Notes: generated from the sequence alone by a model not told the origin. A stretch of DNA of 7,934 nucleotides from Zetaproteobacteria bacterium (GCA_021545625.1 JAJRVH010000004.1:1-7934); one strand, 5' to 3'; shown: positions 1-7,063, counted from the stretch's first letter. Numbers and translations: made by a program.

Positions 1-338
1 AGGCTGATATCGCGGTGACGGCGACGACGGTGCGGGTGCCGGTGTTCTACGGACACTCCGAAGCCGTCAATGTCACCTTCAGCGGCCCGATGACGGCCGA
101 TCAGGCGCGTCAGGCGCTGGCCGAGGCGGAAGGAGTGTGCGTGGTCGACGATCCGAACAGCGAGGATTATCCGATGCCGAGCGAGGCCGCCGGCACCGAT
201 CCGGTCTGGGTCGGGCGCATTCGCGAGGATCAATCATGCCCCAATTCCTTGCATTTATGGGTGGTTGCTGATAATGTACGTAAAGGTGCGGCCCTAAATG
301 CTGTACAAATAGCGGAAATTTTGATTCAACATCCTTAG
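1..338 (+). CDS. asd: Aspartate-semialdehyde dehydrogenase, C-terminal part (5' end outside window)
   Basis: This enzyme makes aspartate-4-semialdehyde from aspartyl phosphate with NADPH, the branch point to lysine/diaminopimelate, threonine and methionine; it is cytosolic. About 111 codons are visible (first full codon at base 3), roughly the last third of a family usually near 340 residues. The stretch RVPVFYGHSE carries the substrate-binding Arg and the catalytic His seven residues later, the same spacing as R267/H274 of the E. coli enzyme. The end (VGRIRED, then LWVVADNVRKGAALNA) matches the common bacterial Asd type rather than the E. coli sequence. The catalytic Cys lies upstream of the window and cannot be checked. 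An internal GTG at base 15 is not the true start, because the frame stays open to the window edge and the upstream residues (ADIAVTAT) fit the family. The stop is 38 bp before fimV with no clear terminator between, so partial co-transcription is possible. Codon use changes abruptly in the last 36 codons. Confidence 0.93.
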   Translation, partial: ADIAVTATTVRVPVFYGHSEAVNVTFSGPMTADQARQALAEAEGVCVVDDPNSEDYPMPSEAAGTDPVWVGRIREDQSCPNSLHLWVVADNVRKGAALNAVQIAEILIQHP

Positions 339-463
339 TTTCTGAGCCACTGCAGGGGCTTGAATGGAGGGGAACAATGAGAAGTCGACTTGGGCATAAG
401 ATGGTGTTTGGTTGTTTTGCGGCAATGCTTTTTCTGCTGTCGGCCAATGCACAGGCGGTTTCA
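231..463. other. Low-GC, atypical-codon tract across the asd/fimV junction
   Basis: By hand count, G/C at third codon positions is 61 of 76 in the asd codons from base 3 to 230, but 11 of 36 from base 231 to the stop. Overall GC of 231-338 is 45 of 108. The first 28 codons of fimV (signal peptide region) are also low, at 13 of 28, and normal usage returns near base 464. The protein sequence stays family-like throughout, so this is not a frameshift. It may be a recombined patch, or selection for an embedded promoter and an open translation start. Confidence 0.6.
249..275 (+). promoter_or_regulatory. Possible sigma70-type promoter for fimV inside the asd 3' end
   Basis: GATAAT at 270-275 matches five of six bases of the -10 consensus. 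TTGCAT at 249-254 is a partial -35 element, but the spacer is only 15 nt, shorter than the preferred 16-18. The site lies in the AT-rich tract about 100 bp upstream of the fimV start. It would give fimV its own promoter in addition to read-through from asd. The call rests on the hexamers alone. Confidence 0.3.
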
Positions 464-3295
464 CTCGGCAAGATTGAGGTGACCAGCCATCTGGGCGAAC
501 CGTTCTACGCCGAGATCCCGCTGTCGCTCGACAGCAACGAATCCATCGCCAAGGTTTATGTCGAGATCGCCTCTCCGACGGATTACCGCATCCTCGAGGT
601 TTATCGCGATCCGGCGCTGAACGCCGTGCGTGCCGATGTTACCAGCGACAGCCGTGGCGCCCGCGTCGAGCTTTCCTCCCGCAGCGCCATGGATGCTCCG
701 TTTTTCAATCTCGTGCTGAAGATCCGCTATCAGCGCGCGACCCATTTCAAGAAATATCCGATCTTTCTGGATCTGCCGAAGGCCGTGATGCCGAAGAAGG
801 CGGCGCCCGCGCCGGTCGTGCAGGCGGTCAGGCCGTCATCGCCGGCTGCCGCCGCGACTTCTCCGGCCGCCGCGTCGGCCGCAGCGCCCGCCATGCAGCA
901 GCCGGTCGCGCCGACAACCGGTTTCGTGCCGTATGACGGCTGGGCCCGTACCGGCCGCTATGGTCCGATGGTCTACGGTGATACCATTTCCACCGTGGCC
1001 GAGCGGCTGCGCGTGGATGACCGCTTTACCCGCCAGCAGGTGATGGTCGCGCTGTTCGAGAAGAACCGCTCCAGGTTCGATCAGGACAATATCAATCTGA
1101 TCAAGGCGGGCACCTTTCTGGACGTGCCGCGCGCCGCCGAGGTGGAGCGTATTACGCCGACCCGGGCGCGCAATCTGATTGCCGAACATGAAAAGGCGTG
1201 GAAGGAGCTGAAGAAGCAGCCCCGCTATGCGGCCGTGGCCGAAGCGCAGCGCACGCGTTACAGCAAGCGCGTGCGCATCGGCAAGCAGGCCAGCGGCGTG
1301 GCCGAGGCGCCGTCGGCCGCCCGGCCGGCCGATGAAAGCAAGGCGCAGCAGCCCTCCCGCGCGGGACAGCCCGCGTCGGCCGGCGCAGCCGGACAGGCTG
1401 ACGGAAACGCAAAAGAAGATGGAGCGCCGGCGGCGGATGTGGCCACCCGGCTCGCGGCGCTGAAGCAACAGAACGAGGAACTCAAGGCGCGTCTGGCCGA
1501 AAATGCCAAACAACTGGAGGCGTTGAAAGATCGCCAGGCGGCCCCCGAAGCGGCAGCGGCCAAGGCCCGTGCCGACCGGCTGGAGCTGAAGCTGGCGCGT
1601 CTGCAGTCCGAACTGGATGCCGCGCGCGCCAGGGCCGTCGAAGAGCCGCAGGGCGGCAGCAACTGGCTGACCTGGCTGTTCGGGGTGCTGACAGTTGTCC
1701 TGCTGGCGGTTGTCGGCTTCCTGATGCGGCGCGAGCCGGCCCATCCGGCCGCAACGACCGAGCCTGTGACCGAAACAGCGCCCGCCGCTCCGGCGGATGA
1801 CGCAATTCCCGAGATCGACGTGGAAGAGGCGGACGTGGAGGCCCTGCAGGGCGGCGATACGGCCCAGGTGACCGTCGAGCAGGAACAGGCATTCACCGAT
1901 TCGATTCCCGATCTGACGGATGAGGATACGGGCGAGATGCCGGCCTTCAAGGAAGATGTCGAGGAGGAGCCGGATCCGAACGTGGACTACCTCTCCGAGG
2001 CGGATGTCTACATGCGCTACGGCATGGAGGATGAAGCGCTGCAGCAGATCAACCTGGCGCTGCGCCTGAAGCCCGACAATGCGGAGGCGCATATCAAGAA
2101 GGCCGAGCTGTTGCAGACCAAGGGCGAAACGGGCGCCTTCGAGGAAACGGTTGCCGAGGCGACGCAGACGCTGGCCGGCGAGGATCTCGAGCGGTTCAAG
2201 GCGGCCATCAGTTCCCTGCAGGGGGATAAGGCCAGGGACGAGGCTTCACTTGAGGACACGCTGCCGCCGAGCAATGTCAGCGATCTGATCGGCGAGGAAG
2301 CGGCCGGCAAGGCCGAGGCGACGGATGAACATGCCGTAACCGAATTCGAGGACCTGGGCTTCGGCGAGGCGGAGATCGACACATCCTCCGGCTCGGACGA
2401 TACGGTCGTCGAAAAGCCATCGTTCGATGATACGGCCGAACTGGATGCCGCGCTGCTGGATCTGGACAGCCTGGATGTCGGAGGTGACAGTGCGGAGGCT
2501 GAGGCCGGGGAAACGCCTGCGGCCGCGGAAGAGAAACCGGAGGCTGAAGAAACAGCGGCCTCCGAAGCAAGCGCGCCCGAGGCTGGGCTGGATGACGGCG
2601 GGCTCGACTTCGATCTGTCCGACATCGATCTGCCGGATAGCGGAGGCCAGGGTGACGCCGGCCCGGAGGCTGAAATTGAGACTGCCGATCTGGAAAAGAC
2701 GGTGGCCATGGACTGGTCCAGGGATACGTCGGTCGATACCGACGATCTGGATCTGATGGGCGAAAGCGGCGCTGGCGACGAGGCGCCGGCCGTCGAAGGG
2801 CCGGAAACCGGCGAGGCTTCGGAAGATGAGCGGCAGGCGGAGGCTTCGGATCTGGATGTCTCGCTGGGAGGCGATACCATCGATACCGAAGTATCCGAAG
2901 GCGGCGAGCCTGCAGCGGAGGAAGCCACGACCCTCGATCTGGGCGAGGGCGATCTGGATGACGGTTTCGATATCGAGGAAGCCGAGGTGGAACCGGCCGA
3001 CGATTTCACGAGCACGATCCGCACATCGCTGGATAAGGTGGCGAAGGAAGCCGATGACTTCACGGCTACCGGCGAGCACGATCTTCAGTTCAATCTTGAT
3101 GCTGCCGAGGCGCTGGACGATTCGATGCTGGAGTCGCTGGATGATGTGCCGGATATCGGGGAGGCCGGGACTTCCGCTTCCGATGAGGACAGTGCCGGCA
3201 TCACGCTGGATCTGGAAGAGGATCAGGAGGCGACCCAGAAGCTCGATGATTTGCTCAGCGAATTCACCGACGAGGATGAAGACAAGAAAGAGTAG
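377..3295 (+). CDS. fimV: FimV/HubP-family polar landmark protein, 972 aa
   Basis: FimV/HubP proteins sit in the inner membrane at the cell pole, reach the cell wall with a periplasmic LysM-type region, and recruit pilus, chemotaxis or chromosome-origin machinery through an acidic cytoplasmic part. Visible here: signal peptide 1-27 (likely cut after AQA); FimV N-terminal domain about 28-135, opening VSLGKIEV; Ala/Pro linker 136-180; LysM-like region about 195-252 (YGDTISTVAERLRV ... AGTFLDVP); Gln/Glu/Ala-rich predicted coiled coil about 353-420; one membrane helix about 430-450 followed by RR; TPR-like helices about 536-600 (ADVYMRYGMEDEALQQINLALRLKPDN); then a long acidic tail with LD/DLD repeats to the end. 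The usual C-terminal FimV cap, a helical pair of the type KLDLARAYIDMGD, is not present; the protein ends in EATQKLDDLLSEF and an acidic tip. The ATG follows a strong GGAGGGG ribosome binding site at 366-372. A terminator follows the stop. Family call is firm; the specific process it serves here is unknown. Confidence 0.93.
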   Translation: MRSRLGHKMVFGCFAAMLFLLSANAQAVSLGKIEVTSHLGEPFYAEIPLSLDSNESIAKVYVEIASPTDYRILEVYRDPALNAVRADVTSDSRGARVELSSRSAMDAPFFNLVLKIRYQRATHFKKYPIFLDLPKAVMPKKAAPAPVVQAVRPSSPAAAATSPAAASAAAPAMQQPVAPTTGFVPYDGWARTGRYGPMVYGDTISTVAERLRVDDRFTRQQVMVALFEKNRSRFDQDNINLIKAGTFLDVPRAAEVERITPTRARNLIAEHEKAWKELKKQPRYAAVAEAQRTRYSKRVRIGKQASGVAEAPSAARPADESKAQQPSRAGQPASAGAAGQADGNAKEDGAPAADVATRLAALKQQNEELKARLAENAKQLEALKDRQAAPEAAAAKARADRLELKLARLQSELDAARARAVEEPQGGSNWLTWLFGVLTVVLLAVVGFLMRREPAHPAATTEPVTETAPAAPADDAIPEIDVEEADVEALQGGDTAQVTVEQEQAFTDSIPDLTDEDTGEMPAFKEDVEEEPDPNVDYLSEADVYMRYGMEDEALQQINLALRLKPDNAEAHIKKAELLQTKGETGAFEETVAEATQTLAGEDLERFKAAISSLQGDKARDEASLEDTLPPSNVSDLIGEEAAGKAEATDEHAVTEFEDLGFGEAEIDTSSGSDDTVVEKPSFDDTAELDAALLDLDSLDVGGDSAEAEAGETPAAAEEKPEAEETAASEASAPEAGLDDGGLDFDLSDIDLPDSGGQGDAGPEAEIETADLEKTVAMDWSRDTSVDTDDLDLMGESGAGDEAPAVEGPETGEASEDERQAEASDLDVSLGGDTIDTEVSEGGEPAAEEATTLDLGEGDLDDGFDIEEAEVEPADDFTSTIRTSLDKVAKEADDFTATGEHDLQFNLDAAEALDDSMLESLDDVPDIGEAGTSASDEDSAGITLDLEEDQEATQKLDDLLSEFTDEDEDKKE
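2444..2974 (+). repeat. Degenerate acidic LD/DLD repeats in the FimV cytoplasmic tail
   Basis: Residues about 690-866 of the FimV-like protein repeat short acidic-hydrophobic units: LDLDSLD, GLDFDLSDIDL, DDLDLMG, SDLDVSLGG and TLDLGEGDLDDGFDIEEAE. At DNA level the shared core is GATCTGGAT-like. The units are irregular in spacing and diverged, unlike the near-identical long repeats reported in some HubP proteins. Such tails are intrinsically disordered spacers or docking strips in the family; which partner binds here cannot be read from the sequence. Confidence 0.5.
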
Positions 3296-3314
3296 GCATG
3301 ATGCTTGCGACGGA

Positions 3315-3348
3315 GTGAAGCCGGGCATTGCCCGGCTTCACTTGTTTG
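3315..3348 (+). terminator. Rho-independent terminator after fimV
   Basis: A perfect 12-bp stem (GTGAAGCCGGGC at 3315-3326 with GCCCGGCTTCAC at 3330-3341) closes a 3-nt ATT loop and is followed by a short T-rich stretch, TTGTTTG. It begins 19 bp after the fimV stop. The T tract is broken by G, so some read-through into the next gene, only 23 bp beyond it, is possible. Confidence 0.8.
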
Positions 3349-3370
3349 CGGCTGTCATGACGGATGATTG

Positions 3371-4066
3371 ATGAAATCCCTGCTTCTGGACGGGCATGTG
3401 CTGGCGCGCCTGCTTCTCGGGCTGACAACGCTGGCGTGGGCCGTATGTGCCGTATCCATTGAGCAGACGCTGACCGGCGTCATGGTACTTGTGCTGTTGG
3501 TCTGGATGCTGAACGGCGGCGTCAGACTATGGCGGCTGCTGCTTCTGTTGCGCTGGTTCCTGGTTCCGGCTCTGCTGGTGCATGCGCTGTTCACGCCCGG
3601 CGAACTCTGGTGGCCGGGCATTCCCGTTTCGAAGGAAGGGTTGATGCAGGGGGTGCGGGTTTCATTGCATCTGGTGCTGCTGTTCCTCGCCGCGATGTGG
3701 ATGACGGCATTGCTCCGGCGTGGGGAATGGTTGGGTCTCGTGGCCGCCATCCCGCCGATCCGGCGATATGTCGCACCCTATCTGCTGCTCCTGCCGGCCA
3801 TGTATCGCGAGATTCGCATGCTGCTGACGGAACTCGGCAATCGCTGGCGGCTGCAGGGGAGGTGGCCGCATTTTCCGGTATTGCTGCTGTCGGCGATGAG
3901 GCAGGGGCTGCGGACCGGTCGCAGCGTGGCGGCGGCGTTGTGGCTCAACTGGCCTTCGCGGGGGATTCCGTATGCCGGCCGGCGACGCTGTTCGATGCCG
4001 GTCACCGTGATCGTGTTGATGATGGCCGGCATGGAAGCGGCTATGATCGCGCGATGGCTGACGTGA
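3371..4066 (+). CDS. Polytopic membrane protein resembling orphan EcfT/CbiQ transporter T component
   Basis: This is a 231-residue, strongly hydrophobic protein. Hydrophobic segments lie near residues 11-30, 35-48, 55-73, 97-115, 120-145 and 209-226. HALFTPGE (71-78) followed by a SKEGL-type loop (87-91) and a long hydrophobic helix recalls EcfT/CbiQ, the transmembrane coupling subunit of energy-coupling-factor vitamin and metal importers. The Ala-Arg-Gly coupling motifs that contact the ATPases are not clear; the expected region reads ELGNRWRLQG and looks degenerate. No ATPase (EcfA) or substrate-binding (S) subunit is nearby. The ATG at 3371 has only a weak GGA ribosome binding site; a TTG directly before it at 3368 is the only earlier start, as an in-frame TGA at 3365 blocks extension. 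Its 3' end overlaps truA by 13 bp, which suggests translational coupling. That it is a membrane protein is clear; the EcfT assignment is a family resemblance, and function is unknown. Confidence 0.7.
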   Translation: MKSLLLDGHVLARLLLGLTTLAWAVCAVSIEQTLTGVMVLVLLVWMLNGGVRLWRLLLLLRWFLVPALLVHALFTPGELWWPGIPVSKEGLMQGVRVSLHLVLLFLAAMWMTALLRRGEWLGLVAAIPPIRRYVAPYLLLLPAMYREIRMLLTELGNRWRLQGRWPHFPVLLLSAMRQGLRTGRSVAAALWLNWPSRGIPYAGRRRCSMPVTVIVLMMAGMEAAMIARWLT

Positions 4067-4863
4067 CGGACGGGACTGCGGATCTGCAGCGGATCGTGAT
4101 GGTGCTCGAATACGACGGGCGCTGTTTTCACGGCTGGCAGCAACAGGAGCATGCAACTTCCGTGCAGCAGGTATTGCAGCAGGCGATCGGACATATCGAT
4201 GGCCGTTCCGTTCAGGCGGTGGCCGCCGGACGAACGGACGCCGGCGTGCATGCCGAGGCGATGGCGGTGCATGTGGATGTGGATCGCGCGCGCTGGCTGC
4301 GGTCGCGGCGGGCCTATGTGCACGGCTGCAACGCCCAGATGCCTCCTTCGGTGCGGGTCATCGGCGTGCGGGAGGTGGATCATGCGTTCCATGCCCGTTT
4401 CGACTGTCGCGGGCGCGCCTATGCGTACAGGATATGGACCCGGCGTACCGCATCGGCGCTGGAGATGTGGAAGCACTGGTGGATGCCGCGCCGGCTCGAC
4501 GTCCAGGCGATGCGTGATGCGGCGCTTCATTGTCTGGGCGAACAGGATTTCGGGGCCCTGCGCGCAGCCGGCTGTCAGGCCCGTCATGCGGTGCGGCGCA
4601 TCACGCATGTCGATATCGAGCGGCAGGGGCATCTGCTTCAAATTCATGTGGCGGCCGATGCCTTCCTTTATCATATGGTGCGCAACCTGGTCGGCAATCT
4701 GGTCGAGGTTGGCACCGGCAAGCGCTCGCCCGATGAATTTCTGGCCCTGCTGCAATCCCGCGATCGTTCGCTTGGCGCGGCGACGGCGCCGGCGCACGGT
4801 CTTTACTTCAGCGATGCGATCTATGACGATTTCAGGGCCAGCGATCTGATCGATCGCATGTAG
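4054..4863 (+). CDS. truA: tRNA pseudouridine(38-40) synthase TruA
   Basis: TruA converts uridine to pseudouridine at positions 38, 39 and 40 in the anticodon arm of many tRNAs. The predicted protein has 269 residues, the same size as the E. coli enzyme (270). It shows the opening VLEYDGRCFHGWQ (FHGWQ at 25-29), the catalytic motif GRTDAGVHA with Asp62, the ARFDCRGRAYAYRI strand (114-127) with the conserved Tyr, YHMVRNLVG (206-214), and the closing APAHGLYF (245-252). The start at 4054 was chosen because it leaves a short leader before the first conserved strand; the ATG overlaps the upstream membrane gene by 13 bp and has no clear ribosome binding site at normal distance, only GGAAG 16 nt before. 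Translation therefore probably depends on coupling to the upstream gene. The stop lies 3 bp from the stop of the opposing kinase gene. Confidence 0.96.
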   Translation: MADVTDGTADLQRIVMVLEYDGRCFHGWQQQEHATSVQQVLQQAIGHIDGRSVQAVAAGRTDAGVHAEAMAVHVDVDRARWLRSRRAYVHGCNAQMPPSVRVIGVREVDHAFHARFDCRGRAYAYRIWTRRTASALEMWKHWWMPRRLDVQAMRDAALHCLGEQDFGALRAAGCQARHAVRRITHVDIERQGHLLQIHVAADAFLYHMVRNLVGNLVEVGTGKRSPDEFLALLQSRDRSLGAATAPAHGLYFSDAIYDDFRASDLIDRM

Positions 4864-4866
4864 CGC

Positions 4867-6915
4867 TTATGCAGGTCGTCGCAGCGCCTCGATCGCTTCT
4901 TTCAGCCGGTCCAGCGTAACCGGCTTGCCGAGCAGCCGGACACCGTAGCCGCCGACCTTCTGCAGCAGTTCATCCTCGCCGAAGGCGGTGATCATGATGA
5001 TGGGGATGTGTTCATCGAGTTTGCGAATCTGCTCGACCAGTTCCAGGCCGTTCATGACCGGCATGCGGAAGTCGGTGATGACGAGGTCGAACGGATGCGC
5101 GGCGGATCTGAACAGCTCCAGCGCCTGCTGGCCGTTCCCGGCGGTGATGGCTTCATGATGCAGGCGCTGCAGCAGCGCCTGGTGGATCTTCAGTACATCG
5201 GGGGCGTCATCGACGAGCAGGATGTGCAGCGAGCCCGGCGCCACCGGGCGTTGCGCAATGCGGGCCGGGGAGACCGCCTGCCTGCGCGCCAGGTAAGGCG
5301 GAAGGTGAAGGATGAAGCTGGTTCCCCGGCCGGGCGTCGATTCGACCTCGATATGGCCGCTGTGCTGTTTGACGATGCGGCTGACCATCGCCAGTCCGAG
5401 GCCGGTTCCTCCTTCGTGCCGGCGCGATGTCCAGAACGGTTTGAAGATGTTGTCGATATCCTCGGGCGCAATGCCGATGCCGTCGTCATGCACCTCGATG
5501 CGCAGAGCGGCATGTTTTCCGCTGCTCAGTTCGTGTTCCGGATCCGGAGCGATGCTGACCCGGATCTGGCCGGCTTCGCGGATGGCCACCGTCGCGTTGT
5601 GGATCAGGTTCAGCAGCATCTGCTCGATTTCCAGCACGCTGCAGCTGGCGTCGGGCAGCGGTTCATCCACATCGCAGACAAGCTGGATATGGGCGGGAAG
5701 CTGCAGGCGCGCCAGCCCCAGAATGTTTTCCAGCGCGGCTTTCAGCTGTTTGCCCGTTGCATGCTCGAAGGGACTGTCCTCGCCGTCCTGATCCAGCGTC
5801 AGCAGGTGGGAGATCATCGCCGCTCCGCGTTCGCCGGCCTCGATAATGGCCTGCAGCTGTTCGCGGGTCTGTTGCTGTTCCGCATCCAGTTGCAAAACCT
5901 CGGCATAACCGATCATGCTGATCAGCACGTTGCGGAAATCGTGTACCAGTCCGGCGACCAGCGTCGACATATAGCCCCGGCGGTGCAGGGATTCGAGTTT
6001 TGCCTGCGTGGTTTCCCGCTGGGTGATATCGAGAATGAAACAGACGCCGATCCATTTGTTGCGCCAGCGCATGCGAGTGGTGGTGCACATCAGGCGCAGG
6101 ATACTGTCCTGACGATCGCGTCCGCGGATGTAGATGACATGCTTGTGGCGGGTGTGATCGGGGCTGGCCGACGGATGGACCGGACTCAGCGTGCGGCGAC
6201 AGAATTCGAGCATCTCCTCGCCGTCCTCGAGCAGGGCCAGCATGTCGGGCTGCTCGCCGATCAGGCGCGTGTAATGATCCCGGAAGACATCGCTGATGGC
6301 CGCGTTGGCATAGAGGATGCGCGGCTGGCCGTTGCTGTCCAGGTCATAGGTGAATACCGGCAGCGGCCCCTGGTCGAGCAGGCTGAAAGAGGCTTCCTCC
6401 GCCTCGTTCTGGCCGCGCATGGCGCGTTCGGCCTTTTTCTCGATCAGATAGATATAGGATGGAATAACGATCAGCCCGGCCAGTTGCCAGACCAGCAAGG
6501 TACGGTCCAGATCCAGGTGCATGTTGAACAGTGTGATAATCGCGACGCCGATCAGTCCGACAATCGCCAGTGCCTGGGTATAGAGAAGCAGGGCATTGCC
6601 GTACCGGAAACCGTTGCCGAAGATAATCACCAGCAACATGAAATAGATGCCGCTGGCATGGCCGCCGTCGATGACGGCGGCGAAGCTGACGATGAAGATA
6701 TCGAACAACGGCGCGAACAGCGTGCGGAACGCGGACAGCGGCCGGCGACGGATGGCCGGCAGGGAAAACAGGTTATAGGCAAAATAAACGGCCGCAGCAA
6801 TCAGGAAGGGTTGCCGATACTGGGAGAAGAAGACTGCATGCTGTTGCAGGTAGATCAGCCCCGCCACCGCGAACAGCATGCGGGCCCGAACCTGTTGCGT
6901 CTGGGCGCTGATCAC
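4867..6915 (-). CDS. Membrane-bound hybrid sensor histidine kinase (TM-PAS-HisKA-HATPase-receiver)
   Basis: Two-component sensor of 682 residues counted from the GTG at 6915. Order: five or six membrane helices about 12-157, including GIYFMLLVIIFGNGFRYG, which resembles the input domain of the RpfC family; short linker; PAS-like region about 170-298 ending in DITQRE; dimerisation/phosphoacceptor region LVHDFRNVLISMIGYAEV with His325; ATPase domain with N box (EQMLLNLIHNA, 431-441), G1 (DDGIGI, 477-482), F box (FKPFWTS) and G2 (GTGLGL, 503-508); C-terminal receiver from about 564 with acidic pair D569/D570, phosphoacceptor D615 (ITDFRMPVMNG), T643 and K664 (GKP). All catalytic residues are present, so it should be active. 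There is no HPt domain and no adjacent separate response regulator, so onward phosphotransfer must involve genes elsewhere. The ligand is unknown. The GTG has no visible ribosome binding site; translation may begin upstream at a non-standard codon (see 6961-6972). Convergent with truA and divergent from suhB. Confidence 0.92.
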   Translation of the reverse strand: MISAQTQQVRARMLFAVAGLIYLQQHAVFFSQYRQPFLIAAAVYFAYNLFSLPAIRRRPLSAFRTLFAPLFDIFIVSFAAVIDGGHASGIYFMLLVIIFGNGFRYGNALLLYTQALAIVGLIGVAIITLFNMHLDLDRTLLVWQLAGLIVIPSYIYLIEKKAERAMRGQNEAEEASFSLLDQGPLPVFTYDLDSNGQPRILYANAAISDVFRDHYTRLIGEQPDMLALLEDGEEMLEFCRRTLSPVHPSASPDHTRHKHVIYIRGRDRQDSILRLMCTTTRMRWRNKWIGVCFILDITQRETTQAKLESLHRRGYMSTLVAGLVHDFRNVLISMIGYAEVLQLDAEQQQTREQLQAIIEAGERGAAMISHLLTLDQDGEDSPFEHATGKQLKAALENILGLARLQLPAHIQLVCDVDEPLPDASCSVLEIEQMLLNLIHNATVAIREAGQIRVSIAPDPEHELSSGKHAALRIEVHDDGIGIAPEDIDNIFKPFWTSRRHEGGTGLGLAMVSRIVKQHSGHIEVESTPGRGTSFILHLPPYLARRQAVSPARIAQRPVAPGSLHILLVDDAPDVLKIHQALLQRLHHEAITAGNGQQALELFRSAAHPFDLVITDFRMPVMNGLELVEQIRKLDEHIPIIMITAFGEDELLQKVGGYGVRLLGKPVTLDRLKEAIEALRRPA

Positions 6916-6960
6916 GGACTGGTTGCCAGGCTGGCTGCGCCTGATCAGCCAGTTTTCGAT

Positions 6961-6972
6961 AATGAACTTCCT
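6961..6972 (-). promoter_or_regulatory. Ribosome binding site with possible ATT start for the kinase
   Basis: On the minus strand AGGAAG (6972-6967) is followed by TTC and then ATT (6963-6961), in frame with the kinase. No ATG, GTG or TTG occurs in frame between the upstream TGA (6999-6997) and the GTG at 6915. An ATT start would add 16 residues (IENWLIRRSQPGNQS plus the initiator) before the first helix, resembling the basic N-terminal leader of RpfC-like proteins. ATT starts are rare but known (infC). A base error hiding a normal start is the main alternative. Confidence 0.4.
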
Positions 6973-7002
6973 GATTTTCTTCCCCTCGCGGCGTTTTCAA
7001 CA

Positions 7003-7030
7003 AGTCTAGTCGCTTTCCACCGGCCTGCAA
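7003..7030 (-). promoter_or_regulatory. Possible promoter of the histidine kinase gene
   Basis: Read on the minus strand, TTGCAG (7030-7025) and TAGACT (7008-7003) are separated by 16 nt. TAGACT matches four of six -10 bases and TTGCAG three of six -35 bases. Transcription would begin near 6996, about 33 nt before the ATT candidate start and 80 nt before the GTG. Modest matches only. Confidence 0.35.
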
Positions 7031-7063
7031 GCGGGCGGCGACGGTTGCGGAGGACAATTACTG

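Noticed and set aside
15..338. A separate small gene starting at the GTG at base 15
   Set aside because: The frame is open to the window edge and the upstream residues continue the Asd family pattern, so this is the tail of a longer gene.
1..338. Usg-1, the catalytically dead Asd-like paralogue found near fimV in some genomes
   Set aside because: The catalytic Arg and His of RVPVFYGHSE are present. The active-site Cys is outside the window, so the rejection is strong but not absolute.
836..3328. Long minus-strand reading frames (836-2092 and 2246-3328) opposite fimV
   Set aside because: Both are in the codon-aligned antisense frame of fimV, so they stay open for the same compositional reason. 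They have no family features, and the second crosses the terminator stem.
3357..3371. Five-codon mini-ORF before the membrane gene as a leader peptide
   Set aside because: It is too short, has no clear ribosome binding site and no notable codons; kept only as a remark in the terminator finding.
3529..4053. Upstream in-frame extension of truA to 3529
   Set aside because: The extension lies inside the membrane protein gene in another frame, and TruA proteins do not carry such a leader. The 269-residue form fits the family size.
4841..4857. GCGATC/GATCGC hairpin as the truA terminator
   Set aside because: The stem is only 6 bp, is inside the coding sequence, and has no T tract on either side.
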